A DNA stretch of 64,000 bases from Hyperoodon ampullatus (taxonomy: Eukaryota > Chordata > Mammalia > Artiodactyla > Ziphiidae), in NCBI GenBank assembly GCA_949752795.1, contig OX457062.1, positions 95,655,777 through 95,719,776 of the forward strand, given 5' to 3'. Positions within the stretch are counted from its first letter, which is position 1. Each line of letters starts with the position of its first letter. The notes beneath the pieces are model-generated. The model did no database searches. It was not told the origin of the DNA and saw only the letters and a program-made list of their open reading frames with translations. Both the position numbers and the translations under genes were made by a program. Shown piece after piece: positions 35,401 to 46,350 of this stretch.

Positions 35401-36480
35401 TTCCTTTTGGCTGAAGGGGGCAGAATAATGCCTATCAAAGCATCCCCATTCCCGCCCCAGTACTAAATGGGGAAGGGGCAAAGCTGGAGATCCTTCATCC
35501 ACCTTGGGTCCCCCTCAAACAAATCAGAGAGAGAACGCTAACTCCTTCTAAGGAATAACTTTGCTTCATAACCTCTTCATAACCCTCTTTCTCTCAACCA
35601 GAAGCAGCCACCACCACCGCACTACAGTAAAACTGTCCCTTATCTACTCTCCTCACCCCAACCCTGCTTCCCCCACCCCTTCCAAGCCCCAGGATTGGCC
35701 TAGGAAAAGGTGGATCAATAATGAAATGACGGAGAAAAGGAGAAGGGCGGGAGGGAGCTAGGTTTGAAGACTGCGTGCTCTCAGGCGCAGTGGGTGGGGT
35801 AGGAGAGCAGCTGCTTCCCCTGGGAGGATGCTGCCCAAGTACCCCACAAACACCGCCCCTCACGGGGGCCCCCTTCCCCAGAGCTGGAGGGAAAACCTGC
35901 CTCCTCTCCAGGGGGAATGGTGGAAAGCTGCTCTTCTCTGAGCCTAGGGGACAGTGGACAATTTTCCCCTCGAAGATGCCACTAATCCTTCATTCTAAAG
36001 GAGGGAAAGGGTGGAGTGAAGGTAGAGTAATCCCCTGCTACCAATAGGCTAGAAACTGCAGCTCTGTAAAATGGGGGAAACAGACTGCTGTAGGAGGAGA
36101 TCGCCGTTATCTTCAGAGGGAAAGAAGGCGAAGGGAGGCAAGGTGGAGAGGAAAGTAGCTTTTTCCTGGTGGGGAAGGGCGGGATGAGGGGAGGACCTCT
36201 CCTCTGGGGGCGGGGGGGGGTGCGGGTGGAGGTGAAGGAAGGGGGAGTGGCTGGTAGTGTAGGGACCTGGCCCGGGGACGGAGCGAGGGTTCATCAGGTT
36301 TTCGAAAGCAAGGTGCTAGAAGGGACATCGGTCCCCAAGGGTGGGAGAAGAACGTGGCTTTGGATGAGGCCATCCCCCGAGAGATGCCCAAGAGGAAAAC
36401 TGCCCCAGGAGTAAAACATCTGCCCAGAGAGGGAGGCGGGGATGTGGCGGGATCAAGTCTCTAGGAGGGAGGGAGGGAGG
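32480..36480. other. Repeat-poor promoter-proximal part of intron 1
   Basis: Apart from an A run (about 32828-32852) and a T run (about 34570-34586), I see no repeat. From about 34800 the sequence becomes C/G- and purine-rich (runs such as GGAGGGAGGGAGG near 36465), grading into the CpG island. Enhancer content is plausible but not demonstrable here. Confidence 0.5.
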
Positions 36481-38500
36481 AATCTCGCTCGGATGAGGTA
36501 ATCTGTGAAAGGGAGGAGGGGTTCAGTCCCGGGATGGGAAACCCGGGCGAGGGGTCTGTGCCAGAGGATGTGGGGAAGGGTCAGGGGAAGGAGGGTGGGG
36601 GGTCAAACGCCCTCGGCCAGATGGGTCCGAACCCCGGGGTGGGGACGCCTGGGGGTCTGCACCCCTGGATGGGGGTCCCGAGATGGGAGGGCCATCTGCC
36701 CCGGGTCAGGGACCCCAGGATGGTCCCCGAATTGGGATGCTCCACAATCCCGGATGGGGGAGGGGAGGGGGCTCCGCAGAGGGTCGAGACCCCGGACCTG
36801 GGGGTTCCTCGCCCCCTTACCTCTCCGCTGCCGCCTCCCCCGCCGCTCTCCCCAAACACGGCCCGGAACCGGCGCAGGTTGGTGCCGATGGCGGCCGAGA
36901 CCTGCAGCGCCGCGTCGAAACCCGGGCCCACCCGGAGCAGGGCCGGCCCAGAGGAGGCTGAGGACGATGACGAAGACGAAGACGAGGCGGACGACGAGGA
37001 GGCTGCTGAGGCGGCGGCCGCTCCCCCTGGAACCCCAACCCCGCCGCTTCCCGCCGCCGCCGCCGCCGCCGCGGCCGCCACAGCCGGGGGGGAGGGGGGC
37101 GCCCCGGGGCCGCCGCCGCCGACCAGGGGCCCGGGGGGAAGCAGCAGGGCCGGGACGCGTTGCCGCGGGGCGCCCCCTAGGCCCCGGCGCCCCCCGCCGC
37201 CGCCGCCCCCGGTGGTCCCGGGTCGGGCGGGGAAGCGCCACCGACAGCTGTGCGCCATGTTCGCCCCGTGAAGTGAAGCAGCGAGAGGGAGAGGCGACAA
37301 CACAGGGGGGCGGGGAGGCGGAGGGGGGGGCCGCGGGCCCCGGAACCTGCCTGGCCCGCTCGGCGCCGCCCAGCCGCCTGCACCCCGCGGCCTCTATGCC
37401 GAGGGCCGGGCCGCGCCAGCCGGCCCAGCAAGCTGTATAGCGGGCTCGGGCCCGCGCTGCCGACGCCGGGCCGCGGCTACGCCATCCCGAGGCCCGGGCC
37501 GCAGCCTGCCGCCCGCCCGCCCGCCCCGCAACCTGGATAACTGCGTGCCCCGCCCTCCGGGAGCGGCATTACTCGGGAAAAGGAGGGGGGAAGGAAGCCC
37601 AGGAGCCCGACGCGGAGCGCGGGTTCCGGGGAGAGGGGGAGGGGCGAGGGCTACGGAGAGGATGGAGGCGGAGGGAGGCCGGCCGCCTGCAGCCTCTAGA
37701 GCCGAGAGGCCGATTACACACGTTCCCGGGATGCGCTGGGAATCGAACCGCCCGGGAGAGCAGCTTCCAGTCTAACGCGGCTGCCGGGCCGGGGACGAGT
37801 GCGCCTTCTCCGCCTCGAGGCACGGATACGGGAGGGGTTAGCCCGGATTTAACACTTCTAGAATAAAAGAGCCCTTATTGTGCTACAGGCAAGACGGAAT
37901 TGTTGCCCAGTTTACAATATGCAAAATAGAAAGGGCCTCAATGAATGCGCTTTAAAAAATAATAAAAAAAAGAGCCCCTCCCATTTTCAGGCTGGAGCTC
38001 TCTCCAAAATGCACACACCGAGTGGTCGGCCTCTCGCCACCCCCTCGCCCTGCTGTGCGCTCGGGGCTAAGAAACCTCTGGCTTTGGTGCCCTTTTGCAG
38101 AGAGTTGGGTTGTGTTTCTCCAGCCCGGGCACTGGGGCCGCGGCGTGCTCCGCTAACGAGGCGGCGTTACAACGAAGCTGAAACTGGGTGGCTAACGGGG
38201 CCTGGAGGGAAGAGGCGGGCAAAAGCGCCCCCGCCCCTTCTTCCTCAGTTCTCTGCCTGCCGCTGCATGCAAAGCAGACCCTAATGTATGCACGCAGGGG
38301 TGGGGGGGGCTCGCGACCACGTTTCTGATTAAGAGAGGGGGAGGAGAAGAGCGTTGGGCATTATGATACACTGGGTGGAAGGGGCCCGCCGGCAGCGAGC
38401 TCTGTGCGCGGGGTTAGTAGGCAGAGGGGGGAGGGGGAAGGGGAGGGTTAGGGCGGGGGATGCATACCCACCCGGTTCACTTTATTGCGGGAAAGATAGG
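36480..38500. promoter_or_regulatory. KMT2A: CpG island and KMT2A promoter
   Basis: GC content and CpG density rise sharply here and fall off on both sides; limits are by eye. The island covers the start of intron 1, all of exon 1 and about 1.2 kb upstream. No TATA box is evident near the expected start at about 37281, where the minus strand reads CTGCTTCACTTCACGGGGCG just before the ATG. This suits a broad, TATA-less housekeeping promoter. GC-box-like runs of G and C occur throughout. CpG-island promoters often fire in both directions, so a divergent transcript towards higher coordinates is possible, but no gene is visible there. Confidence 0.85.
36821..37258 (-). CDS. KMT2A: KMT2A exon 1 coding part (codons 1-146)
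   Basis: The ATG at 37258-37256 opens MAHSCRWRFPARPG, the KMT2A N terminus. RWRFPARP near residues 6-13 is the high-affinity menin-binding motif. Low-complexity tracts follow: Gly 17-23, a nine-Ala run near 60-70, and a long Ser run near 85-100. The exon then ends with the conserved stretch FDAALQVSAAIGTNLRRFRAVFGESGGGGGSGE, described here in parts: FDAALQ to RRFRAV, then the Gly run and GSGE. The context around the ATG has A at -3 and G at +4, a strong start. The donor is GTAAGG at 36820-36815. The exon is extremely GC-rich and lies in the CpG island. The Ala tract seems about two residues longer than the human one as I remember it. The long antisense open frames over this exon are GC artefacts. 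Confidence 0.96.
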
Positions 38501-39704
38501 AGGGCGCCTCAAGCTAGGCGTTAGAAGCCTGCAAGGCTGGGAAAGCACAGAAGGGAGGGAGGGGTTTGTACCGGGAGAACTTGTGTTGGCTGAGGCTGGG
38601 GGATCGATACACAGCCAGCAGGCCCCGGGGCAGCCTCCATCCCTCCCACCCCTGGCCGAGGTGGAGTTCGCTGGAAGGTCACGCAGCCTTCCTGGACTCC
38701 CGCACCGGTACAGCGCCCCGCCTGTAATATAACAGCCTGGGGCAGCGAATTTGGGGAGGAGGGGGAGGGTCGTGGTGAGCAGGTTGCAATCAGCTCTGGC
38801 CCTCTGGATGCACTGCAGCCTCCAGAGAAGGTCCACGGCCTCCTGGTGCTGAAAACCTACGTCCCTCCACCCGCGAAACGTTTGTGCAGAGCGAACGATG
38901 GGGTGGGGGCTAGAGAGGAGCAGGGAGAGGAAGGAGACACAGGCAAGCTCCAACTCCCCCAACTCGTCCTGGATCGATCGTGGTTCCAACCGCGCAGGAT
39001 GGAGCCCAGATGGTTTGCAAAGCTCACACTCCCACAGCGCACACACAGAACCAGATTCCGTTGTTACATCGCGTGGTTTACTAGGTGCAAAAAGGGTGGG
39101 AGTACGGGGAGAGTCTCTTAAACGGCAGCCCCAGGACTCTGCTAAGGACATAGACACCCCATTGTGGACGGTTTCTCCATTGCAATATATTTAGCGTTAG
39201 GCGCTGAGGGTTTTGCTTCAGTGTCGCTGCTCTGATCAGTTACAGATTGGCGACCACGTGGATTCCCTCAAGCATCCTGATTTGTTCCCTCTCTCACTCA
39301 CTCTCGCTTATTTTTCTTTTGTATTTGCCGCCCCCCCTTCTTTAATATGCATAACGGTCTGCAGAGGTAATAGGCAGGGGACTGAGTGACAGGCTTTACA
39401 AAACTGTGTCAACAGGATTTCTTCCCGACCTCCACCCCTGAGAAAACATAAACCGGCTGGGTTCTGAGTAACCTCTTCCTTTCAAGCACTCTTCTTTGGG
39501 CACAGGTGGGAGGTCTGCAGGCTGAGTGGGGACAGCAGGAAGGAAGAATGTCTGTGAAGATTGTGTGAAGTCCTCAGACTCAAGCCTCTAAGTAGAAAAC
39601 TCCTTGATAAAATCATCTAGTTTGTCTCTTTGCCTCCTGACTCGTCCAGAAGGAGCCAGAGCAAGTCGGAATTTGGTTTATTATTGGAGCTTTTAAGGTG
39701 GAAA

Positions 39705-39900
39705 GAATAATAACTTATATTTCTTGAGTGCTTTCTGTGAGCCTGAGTGCTTTATGCGCATTCAATTCTCACCACCCTCCGAGATAATTCTGATTTTACC
39801 AATGGGGAAACTGGCATAATGTCCAAAGTCACACAGTTAGTAAGTGGCAAGACCAAATCTCATTGGGGTCTGACACCACTATCAACTAACCATACTGCTG
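39705..39900 (+). mobile_element. MIR SINE
   Basis: TTGAGTGCTTTCTGTGAGCC, AATGGGGAAACTGGCATAAT and GTCACACAGTTAGTAAGTGG are in MIR order. Confidence 0.8.
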
Positions 39901-39919
39901 ATTCCCCAAAAGACATACT

Positions 39920-40570
39920 ATGCCACCTCACTACCATTAGGAAAACAACAAGTGTTGGTGAAGATGTGGAGAAATTGGAACCTTTGTGCACTGTTGGCAG
40001 GAATATAAAATGGTGCAGCCATTGTGGAAAACAGTATGGTGGTTCCTTGAGGAAAAAAAAAATTACTATATGATCCAGCAGTTCCACTTCTGGGTATATA
40101 CCCAAAAGAACTGAAAGCAGGATCTTGAGGAGATATTTGTATACCCATGTTCATGGCAGCATTATTCACAATAGCCAACACATGGAAGCAAACCAAGTGT
40201 CCATCAACCAATGAACGGATTACCAAAATGTGGCATACTCATACAATAGAATATTATTCAGCCTTAAAAAAAGGAACGAAATTCTGTAATATGTTACAAC
40301 ATGGATGAATCTTGAGGACATTATGCTAAGTGAAATAAGCCAGACACAAAAAGACAAATACTGTATGATTCCACTTATCTGAGGTCCTCAGAGTAGTCAA
40401 AATTGTAAAGACAGAAAGTATAATGGCGGGTGCCAGCGGACAGAGTGAGGGGAGAATGGGGCGTTATTGTTTAATAGATAGAGAGTTTCAGATTTATAAG
40501 ATGAAAAGAGTTATGGGGATGGATGTGGAAATAACTTCACAGCAATGTGAATGTACTTTTGAAAAAAGGC
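39920..40570 (+). mobile_element. LINE-1 3' end, older copy
   Basis: Sense-strand ORF2 C-terminal and 3' UTR text is clear: GTTGGTGAAGATGTGGAGAA, TGGGTATATACCCAAAAGAA, ACAATAGCCAACACATGGAA and GACAAATACTGTATGATTCC. It is 5'-truncated and carries many stops, so no functional protein. Confidence 0.9.
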
Positions 40571-40619
40571 ATTCTATGCCTTACTCATAAGTTACCTTAA
40601 ACTGCATGTGCTTTATTTA

Positions 40620-41110
40620 ACTTTTTATTTTAAATTTTAATTCAGCTTATTTTTCCTGACTACCTAATATATTAATATGGTTAAAAATTTAAAGAAATAA
40701 AGTTTTCACTCCACTCTTACTTTAACTACCCTCTCCTCCTGCAGTCATACCTTATCCTTTCTTAAGGGCAACTAAGGTTATCAGTCTCCTGTATATTCTT
40801 CCAGAGGTAGTCTGTACCTATACAAGCAAATACATATAGAAGTTTTTCCTCAAATTAAAAAATATCAAACCCATTTCCTGGATTTTGCTTAGAAATCTAT
40901 ATCTTGGAAATCATTCTGGTCAGTAGACAGCATTTGCTCATTCTTGGGGCTGCACGGAATAGATGTAGCATACTTTATTTAACCAGTTCTCTGTTAGTGG
41001 GCACTTATTTCCAAACTTTTGCTGTTTCAAACAATGCTGCAGTGCACAACCTTGAACGTATGTTACTTTGCAAGCATGCAAATGTATCTGTAGTATACAT
41101 TTCTAGAAGT
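40620..41110 (+). mobile_element. Old LINE-like fragment, probably L1 3' UTR
   Basis: CAGTTCTCTGTTAGTGGGCA, CAAACAATGCTGCAGTG and TCTAGAAGTGGAATTTGCTA resemble old L1 3' sequence. The call is by eye. Confidence 0.5.
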
Positions 41111-41689
41111 GGAATTTGCTAAGTCCTCATGATGCCTCAGTTTCCTAATCTGCAAAAATAAGGAGATTAAGAGCAACTTCACAGGATTATTATGAAGACT
41201 GAATGACCTAATCCAAGTAAAGTGCATTCTCTCGCATTCAGATAGAAACACTTCCTTAGTCATTGGTGAAGATACCTCCTCTCAAATAAGCAATTTCCTT
41301 TTTCCAAACAGGCCCCCAGTGGGAAACATTGCATTAGTAGTCCCCAAAGTCCTGGAACTAAGAAAAGAATGGTGGCTGAGTCATTTAAGCTTGCCCATAG
41401 GAAGGCTTGATCATCACTGAACAGAGAGGACTGTTCAGAATCCTTAGATGCTGCTTTCTCCTGGGGAAGGAAGAGCCAAGTCCATTACTCTTCTATGAAG
41501 GCGCCCTTCCATTAAGAAAGCAATGGTTGCATTTTGCTACTGCCCTTTCCATGAGTTTCCATTCCTAAAGAATTAGGTATAGCTATATCTGTGACTAAAA
41601 GGACTTTAAATAATCACCCCAGCATGAACAGCTGGCTTTCTGTAAAGGATTAGGTGTAGTCCTGGCCGAAGGCAAAGACTAGATAATTT

Positions 41690-41805
41690 GGGGGCCGTGA
41701 GCTCCTTGAGAACAGGAGCTGTGTATTGCTTTTCTTTGTATCCCCTGTGCCAAGCAGCATCTGTATCAGCTAAATTAATATTTGTGGAATAAATGACTCT
41801 TCCCA
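41690..41805 (+). mobile_element. L2 3'-end fragment
   Basis: GTGAGCTCCTTGAGAACAGG and TTTGTGGAATAAATGACT match the sense end of L2. Confidence 0.55.
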
Positions 41806-42088
41806 GCTGCACTGTTGGACCTTGGGATTTATACCCAAGGGGTCTTATTTTGTCAGAGGCAGTCATGTGTGCTGGGTTTTTAAAAAATACATTTTATTTA
41901 AAATCAGTTAAGTTGTCTCCATTTGAAATTGTACCGATGATCAAAGTTTATATCTCTCAAAGAGAGAAAAATAATAGGAATAATTATTATTTGATTATTA
42001 CTGCTTCACCTTGTAGAAGCTTGAAGGAAATGTTGAACGAAAGCATTTCCTTTCCCTCTCTTCCAGGTTACCTGTAAATTGTACTCTT

Positions 42089-42638
42089 TTTTGTTTTTTT
42101 AAATAGTTATGGGACTTCCCTGGTGGCGCAGTGGTTAAGAATCCGCCTGCCAATGCAGGGGACATAGGTTCGATCCCTGGTCCAGGAAGATCCCACATGC
42201 CCCGGAGCAACTAAGCCCGTGTGCCATAACTACTGAGCCCGTGCACTCTAGGCCCCGCGAGCCGCAACTACTGAAGCCCATGCGCCTGGAGCCTGTGCTC
42301 TGCAACAAGAGAAGCCACCGCAATGAGAAGCTCGCTCACCGCAGCGAAGAGTAGCGCCCGCTCGCCGCAACTAGAGAAAGCCCACGTGCCGCAACAAAGA
42401 CGCCACACAGCCAAAAAATAAATAAAATTTAAAAAATATATATTTATTTGGTTGCATCAGCTCCTCATTGCGGCAGGCGGGCTCCTTAGTTGCGGCTCCA
42501 GGGCACCTTAGTTGTGGTGGCATGCAAACTCTTAGTTGTGGCATGCATGTGGGATCTAGTTCCCTGACCAGGAATTGAACCCGGGTCCCCTGCATTGGGA
42601 GTGCAGAGTCTTATCCACTGCACCACCAGGGAAGTCCC
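42089..42638 (-). mobile_element. CHR SINE on the minus strand, split by another SINE
   Basis: The head, ACCACCAGGGAAGTCCC (as plus-strand complement), ends at 42638 and the body runs back to about 42440. The T-rich piece at 42085-42110 seems to be the rest of its tail, separated by a plus-strand SINE. TAAATTGTACTCTT (42075-42088) and TAAATTGCACTCTT (42639-42652) flank the whole composite. Confidence 0.85.
42111..42435 (+). mobile_element. Long CHR SINE nested in the tail of a minus-strand SINE
   Basis: This 'CAACTACTGA' form begins GGGACTTCCCTGGTGGCGCA and ends CACAGCCAAAAAATAAATAA. The T/A-rich text on both sides belongs to the tail of the opposing SINE. Confidence 0.9.
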
Positions 42639-42911
42639 TAAATTGCACTCTTATAGTAAGTCTTCTGATTGGTGTTCTTACCTTCAACCTCTGTGCTTTC
42701 TGATTTTCTATTCTTTCATTTATTCAACTAGCATTTATTGAACATCTACTTTGTACCAGGTATTACGTTAGATCTGGAGATACAATGATGTTATGTCACA
42801 AAACTTCCACAGAAACATGAAAAGGAAAGAGGTCTTTGAAAAACAAAGAGTACTTCAGTGTTGCTCAAACACTAGGTACACGAGGGAAAGTGTCAAAAAA
42901 TGACTGGCCAG

Positions 42912-43037
42912 GGGATTCCCTGGTGGTCCAGTGGTTAGGACTCCATGCTTTCACTGCTGAGGGCCAGGGTTCAATCCCTAGTCAGGGAACTAAGATCCCA
43001 CAAGCTGTGTGGCAGGGGGAAAAAAAAAAAAAAAAAA
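42912..43037 (+). mobile_element. Short CHR/tRNA-Glu SINE
   Basis: GGGATTCCCTGGTGGTCCAG and an 18-A tail. The duplication GACTGGCCAG is perfect at 42902-42911 and 43038-43047. Confidence 0.93.
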
Positions 43038-43798
43038 GACTGGCCAGATCATATTAAGGAGTTTGGGATTTATTCTGGAAAGTTTAGGGGGAAAGGGCAG
43101 ATTTCAAACAGAGACTGACATGAGGGAATTTGTGCCACATCACTGTAGCAACTGGGTGTAAGGAAGCAGGCTGATGGTGAGCCTAGAGGCAGAAAATGCA
43201 GTGAGGGTATTTCTGACCTCTTCCCACACCTTCAGACTCATATGTCTGAAGTACGCTGAAATACTACTACATGCAGTAGTCCAGATGATGGGAGCAGTGG
43301 CAATGAAGATGTAGGAATGAGGACAGATTCCAGAGGTATTTAGCAGATAGAATGACTTTTGGTGTCCATTTAGATCTGGGGGATGAAAAAGAGGGGCTTG
43401 TCTCAGGTTGCCAGCTGCAGTCGATCAAGCAGACGGCAATACCATCAACTAAGATAAGGACAACAGGAGAAGGAAGGTGTTTTTGCTTGGAGATGATGAG
43501 CTTGGTTTTAGAACACTGGAGTTTGAGATCCTGTGAGATCTGCAGGTGGAGCTGTTTAATAGGCAGTTGGATATCCTGGACTAGAGCTCAGGAGAAAAGG
43601 CTAAAAATACAGATCTGGGACTTGAAGCATGAAGATGGTCACTGAAACTATGGGCAGGGATGAGACCACACAGAAAGAGTGTGTGTGGCACACAGAAGCA
43701 AATGTGTCAAGAATAGAACCAGAAGAAACTTATCCTTCTATCTAGTAGGCTAACAAAAAGTAGCCAGTGGAAGGAGACTGAGAAAGAACGCTCAGTGT

Positions 43799-43930
43799 GG
43801 GATTTCCCTGGCGGTCCAGTGGTTAAGACTCCGAGCTTCCGCTGCAGGACGCACGGGATCCCTGGATGGGGAACTAAGATCCCGCGTGCCACATGGCATG
43901 GCCAAAAAAATTTTTGTAATGAATTATTTT
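43799..43930 (+). mobile_element. Short CHR/tRNA-Glu SINE
   Basis: GGATTTCCCTGGCGGTCCAG at the head and ATGGCATGGCCAAAAAAATT at the end. GCTCAGTG occurs on both sides (43790-43797 and 43939-43946). Confidence 0.88.
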
Positions 43931-44279
43931 TTAAAAATGCTCAGTGAGATAAAAGGGGGCAAGAGGGAAGCCAAAGGAAAAAGAGTTTCAACCAGAGGAG
44001 CTGTAAACAATGTCAAATGTAGCAGAGAGTTCCAGAAGCAAAAAGGACTGAAGAGTGTTCCTCGTAGTCCCAGGGAAGTCACAGGTGAGCCCTGTAAGTG
44101 CGGTGGCAGGGGAGACGTGAAGTCTGGAGTCGGACTGTATTTGGTTGAGGAGGACAGGGAGAGGGCAAGAGGACAGGGAGAGAGCAAGGAGCCAGTGGAC
44201 GCAACTTTGGAGAGGCTCAGCCATAAAGGGAAAGAGGACTTCAGCTTGGGCCCCTTAACACGTGGTTAAGAGTTTTAGC

Positions 44280-44590
44280 TATTTTTTGGTTATTATAAAA
44301 GTCACATATGCGAGGTAAAATTTTCCAAATAGTAGGGAAGAATATAAAATAAAAAGTCTAAATATCCCTTCCTTCCCTCAAAAGATAATCACTATTAAGT
44401 TTGTTGGCTATTATTTCAGAATATAAACACATTTATATATATTTATCTATCTATCTATCTATCTATCATCTATCTATATGGATGTACACACAGACACGCA
44501 CATGCTTCTTTACTCAATGTGATTATACCATACAAACTACTATCCCTTATCCCTTAATCTTTTTCACTTAACAATATGTCCTGGAAGCCT
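44280..44590 (+). mobile_element. Old LINE-like fragment with (TATC)n microsatellite
   Basis: TTATTATAAAAGTCACATAT and TCCTGGAAGCCTTTCTGTAC resemble old L1 3' ends. A (TATC)n/(ATCT)n repeat occupies about 44442-44476. Confidence 0.5.
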
Positions 44591-45008
44591 TTCTGTACCT
44601 GTCCGACCTTATCTCCCGTCTCTCTCTCCCTAGTTCATTGTGCTCCTACTGCTTTGACCTCCTTGCAGTTCCTGGAACACACCTGCACACTCACACTTTA
44701 AGGCTTCTGCACTCGCTGTTCCCTCTGCCTGGAATGTTCTTCCCCCAGATATCCTCTTGGCTCACTCTCTCACTTCCTCCAGATCTCTACTTCAATATCA
44801 CCTCCTCAGAGAGGCCACCTCTGTCATTCGTGATACCTTACCCTGCTTCGTTTTTCTTCATAGCACTTGTATCTGCATCTACGGACTTGTTTCATGTCAA
44901 TCACCCCCACAAGGATATGCACTCCATGAAGGGAGGTACTTGGTCCACTTCACTGCTCTGTATCCAGAGGCTAGAACAGTACCTGACCTTAATAGCTACT
45001 CAATAAAA
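44590..45008 (+). mobile_element. L2 LINE 3' end, sense strand
   Basis: Classic L2 landmarks are in order: TGCACTCGCTGTTCCCTCTG, CCTGGAATGTTCTTCCCCCA, CACCTCCTCAGAGAGGCCAC, TTTTTCTTCATAGCACTTGT and ACTCCATGAAGGGAGG, ending CTACTCAATAAAAT. Confidence 0.88.
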
Positions 45009-45039
45009 TAGGAAAATGCATATAGAGCTGGCACAGTAT

Positions 45040-45265
45040 TGTATTAAGGATAACAACATAGTGTTTAAGAGTGCAAGCTCAAACTGTTTGGGTTCTAATC
45101 TTTATTTCTCAGTAGGTGGGTGCACTTGGGTAAGTGAATCCATTTCCTCTCTGTAAAACGGGGCCATACTAGTGCCTAACTTCCTGTGTCATTGTGAGGT
45201 TTAATGTGTGAACATATGGAACATGCTTAGAACGGTAACAGCACGTAGCCAACTGTTAATAAATG
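45040..45265 (-). mobile_element. MIR SINE
   Basis: GTTTAAGAGTGCAAGCTC, TCCTCTCTGTAAAACGGGG and GTGAGGTTTAATGTGTGAAC match MIR in one orientation; the strand is my best reading. Confidence 0.7.
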
Positions 45266-45329
45266 TTTTCATTGCAATGATTAGTAGTAATATTCTAGAA
45301 ACACAATATAGTAGCTTCAACCTCAGTGA

Positions 45330-45715
45330 GCTTCTGTCTTGTCTTTCTTCCATTCTTCCAGCCCTTCTTCACCTCTGATTCTTCTTCTTGGCTGCTTTCT
45401 CTGTCCTTCACCCCTTAGACACTGATGCCTCCTGAGTGCTTTTCGTTTCTCACATTCTCTTAGAGTGAACTCATGGTTGTAACTACTACCCAGGTGGAAG
45501 AGTGCCCAAACTGCTGCCCCAAACCACACTGTTCCCCGGGGCCTGACTCTTGCATCCAGACAGCTTTGAGCATTTCCATTCTAATTACTTGTTAGGTTGT
45601 ATGACTCACTGAAGTGCAGGTTCCTCAAGGGCAGGAATAGTTCCTCAGTTATCTTTGTCTCTGCTTCTCCAAGGGAGGTGCTCTTGGTAGGGACACTTTG
45701 TAGGTGCTCAGAGTC
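45330..45715 (+). mobile_element. L2-like fragment, sense strand
   Basis: The 3' part, GTTCCTCAAGGGCAGGAATA and TTTGTAGGTGCTCAGAG, is L2-like; the first 250 bases are less certain. Confidence 0.5.
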
Positions 45716-45719
45716 TAGT

Positions 45720-46350
45720 GAAGGGAAACAGACAACAAATAAGTTACTATCATAAGTCAGCTGGTGACAAGTGCTATGTAGGTACGATGAAGAGGGTAGA
45801 GAGCTGGGAGAGGCTAAGGTGCAATTGTTTTTGAAGGCTGGCCAGGGGAGACCTTTGGGTTAAGGGACTATTTGAACAGAGTGCTGAGGAAGTGAGAGAG
45901 TAAACCAAATGCAGATGGGCTGAGGTGGAGTGTGTTTAGGGGACAACAAAGAGGCCAGTGTGGCTGCAGTCAGGTCAATGGCGGGAACAGTGATAGAAAT
46001 GTGTTGAGCCAAGCAATGGGGGAGGGGGTGCTTCAGCTCATACAGAGACTTAAAATGAGATGAAGAGCCACTGGAGGTTCTGAATAGAAGACTGACAAAA
46101 TACTTAATACTTGAAAGGATCACTCTGGCTGCTAGTATAAGAATAGATAATAGAGAGGCAAGGGTGAAGGTGGGGAGATCTGTTGGTAGGTGACTGCTGT
46201 GGTCCAGGTGAGAGATGAGGGTGTCCTGGCCTTGGGTGGTAATGTGGAGGTGATGAGAAATGGACAGATTCAGGATATATTTTGAAGATAGAGTAAGGAT
46301 TTGTTGATGTACTAAATGTAGGGAGAGAAAGAAAAGAGGCAAGGATGAAT
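45720..46350 (-). mobile_element. L2-type LINE relic, antisense
   Basis: GACAAGTGCTATGTAGGTAC, AAGAGGCCAGTGTGGCTGC, AAAGGATCACTCTGGCTGCT and GATATATTTTGAAGATAGAG are complements of L2. The minus strand still has a 160-codon open frame (46342-45860), but it has no intact reverse transcriptase motif and is probably chance. Confidence 0.72.

Larger units (their letters stand above)
13409..36820 (-). other. KMT2A: KMT2A intron 1
   Basis: This 23.4-kb intron holds most of the window's SINEs, several antisense L2 relics and one MIR. Stretches without a recognised repeat are 13409-16450 (apart from a MIR scrap near 14640-14700), 24490-26240 (A run at 25262-25286), 27926-28680, 28965-32100 and 32480-36480. 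GC content climbs from about 34800 towards the promoter. Confidence 0.85.
1..37281 (-). other. KMT2A: KMT2A (MLL1) gene, 5' part: exons 1-8 and introns
   Basis: KMT2A is the nuclear H3K4 methyltransferase that keeps HOX and other developmental genes active, in a complex with menin, LEDGF/PSIP1, WDR5, RBBP5 and ASH2L. Eight coding exons can be placed on the minus strand with GT/AG junctions: 438, 70, 2654, 178, 235, 65, 378 and 74 nt. They sum to 4092 nt, exactly 1364 codons, and every junction phase fits the next exon. No frameshift or stop was seen, so the gene looks functional. The window stops inside intron 8, so the PHD fingers, bromodomain, FYRN/FYRC and SET domains are outside. The upper limit, 37281, is an inferred transcription start, based on the very short human 5' leader as I remember it. 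Confidence 0.97.
42710..44268 (-). mobile_element. L2-type LINE relic with two SINEs inserted
   Basis: TTCATTTATTCAACTAGCAT and GTACCAGGTATTACGTTAGA start it. Complementary L2 text resumes after each SINE (43048-43790 and 43936-44268), for example TTAGATCTGGGGGATGAA and AGGCAGTTGGATATCCTGGA. Strongly decayed. Confidence 0.65.

Noticed and set aside
37259..37303. In-frame extension upstream of the KMT2A ATG
   Set aside because: The upstream frame opens with GTG at 37303, not ATG, and the ATG at 37258 has a strong context and matches the known N terminus.
36505..37440. Long plus-strand open frames (311 and 245 codons) opposite KMT2A exon 1
   Set aside because: They are the complement of a GC-rich coding exon where stop codons are rare; no known domain and no splice or promoter context.
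45860..46342. 160-codon minus-strand open frame
   Set aside because: Lies in a decayed L2 relic; no intact catalytic motif.
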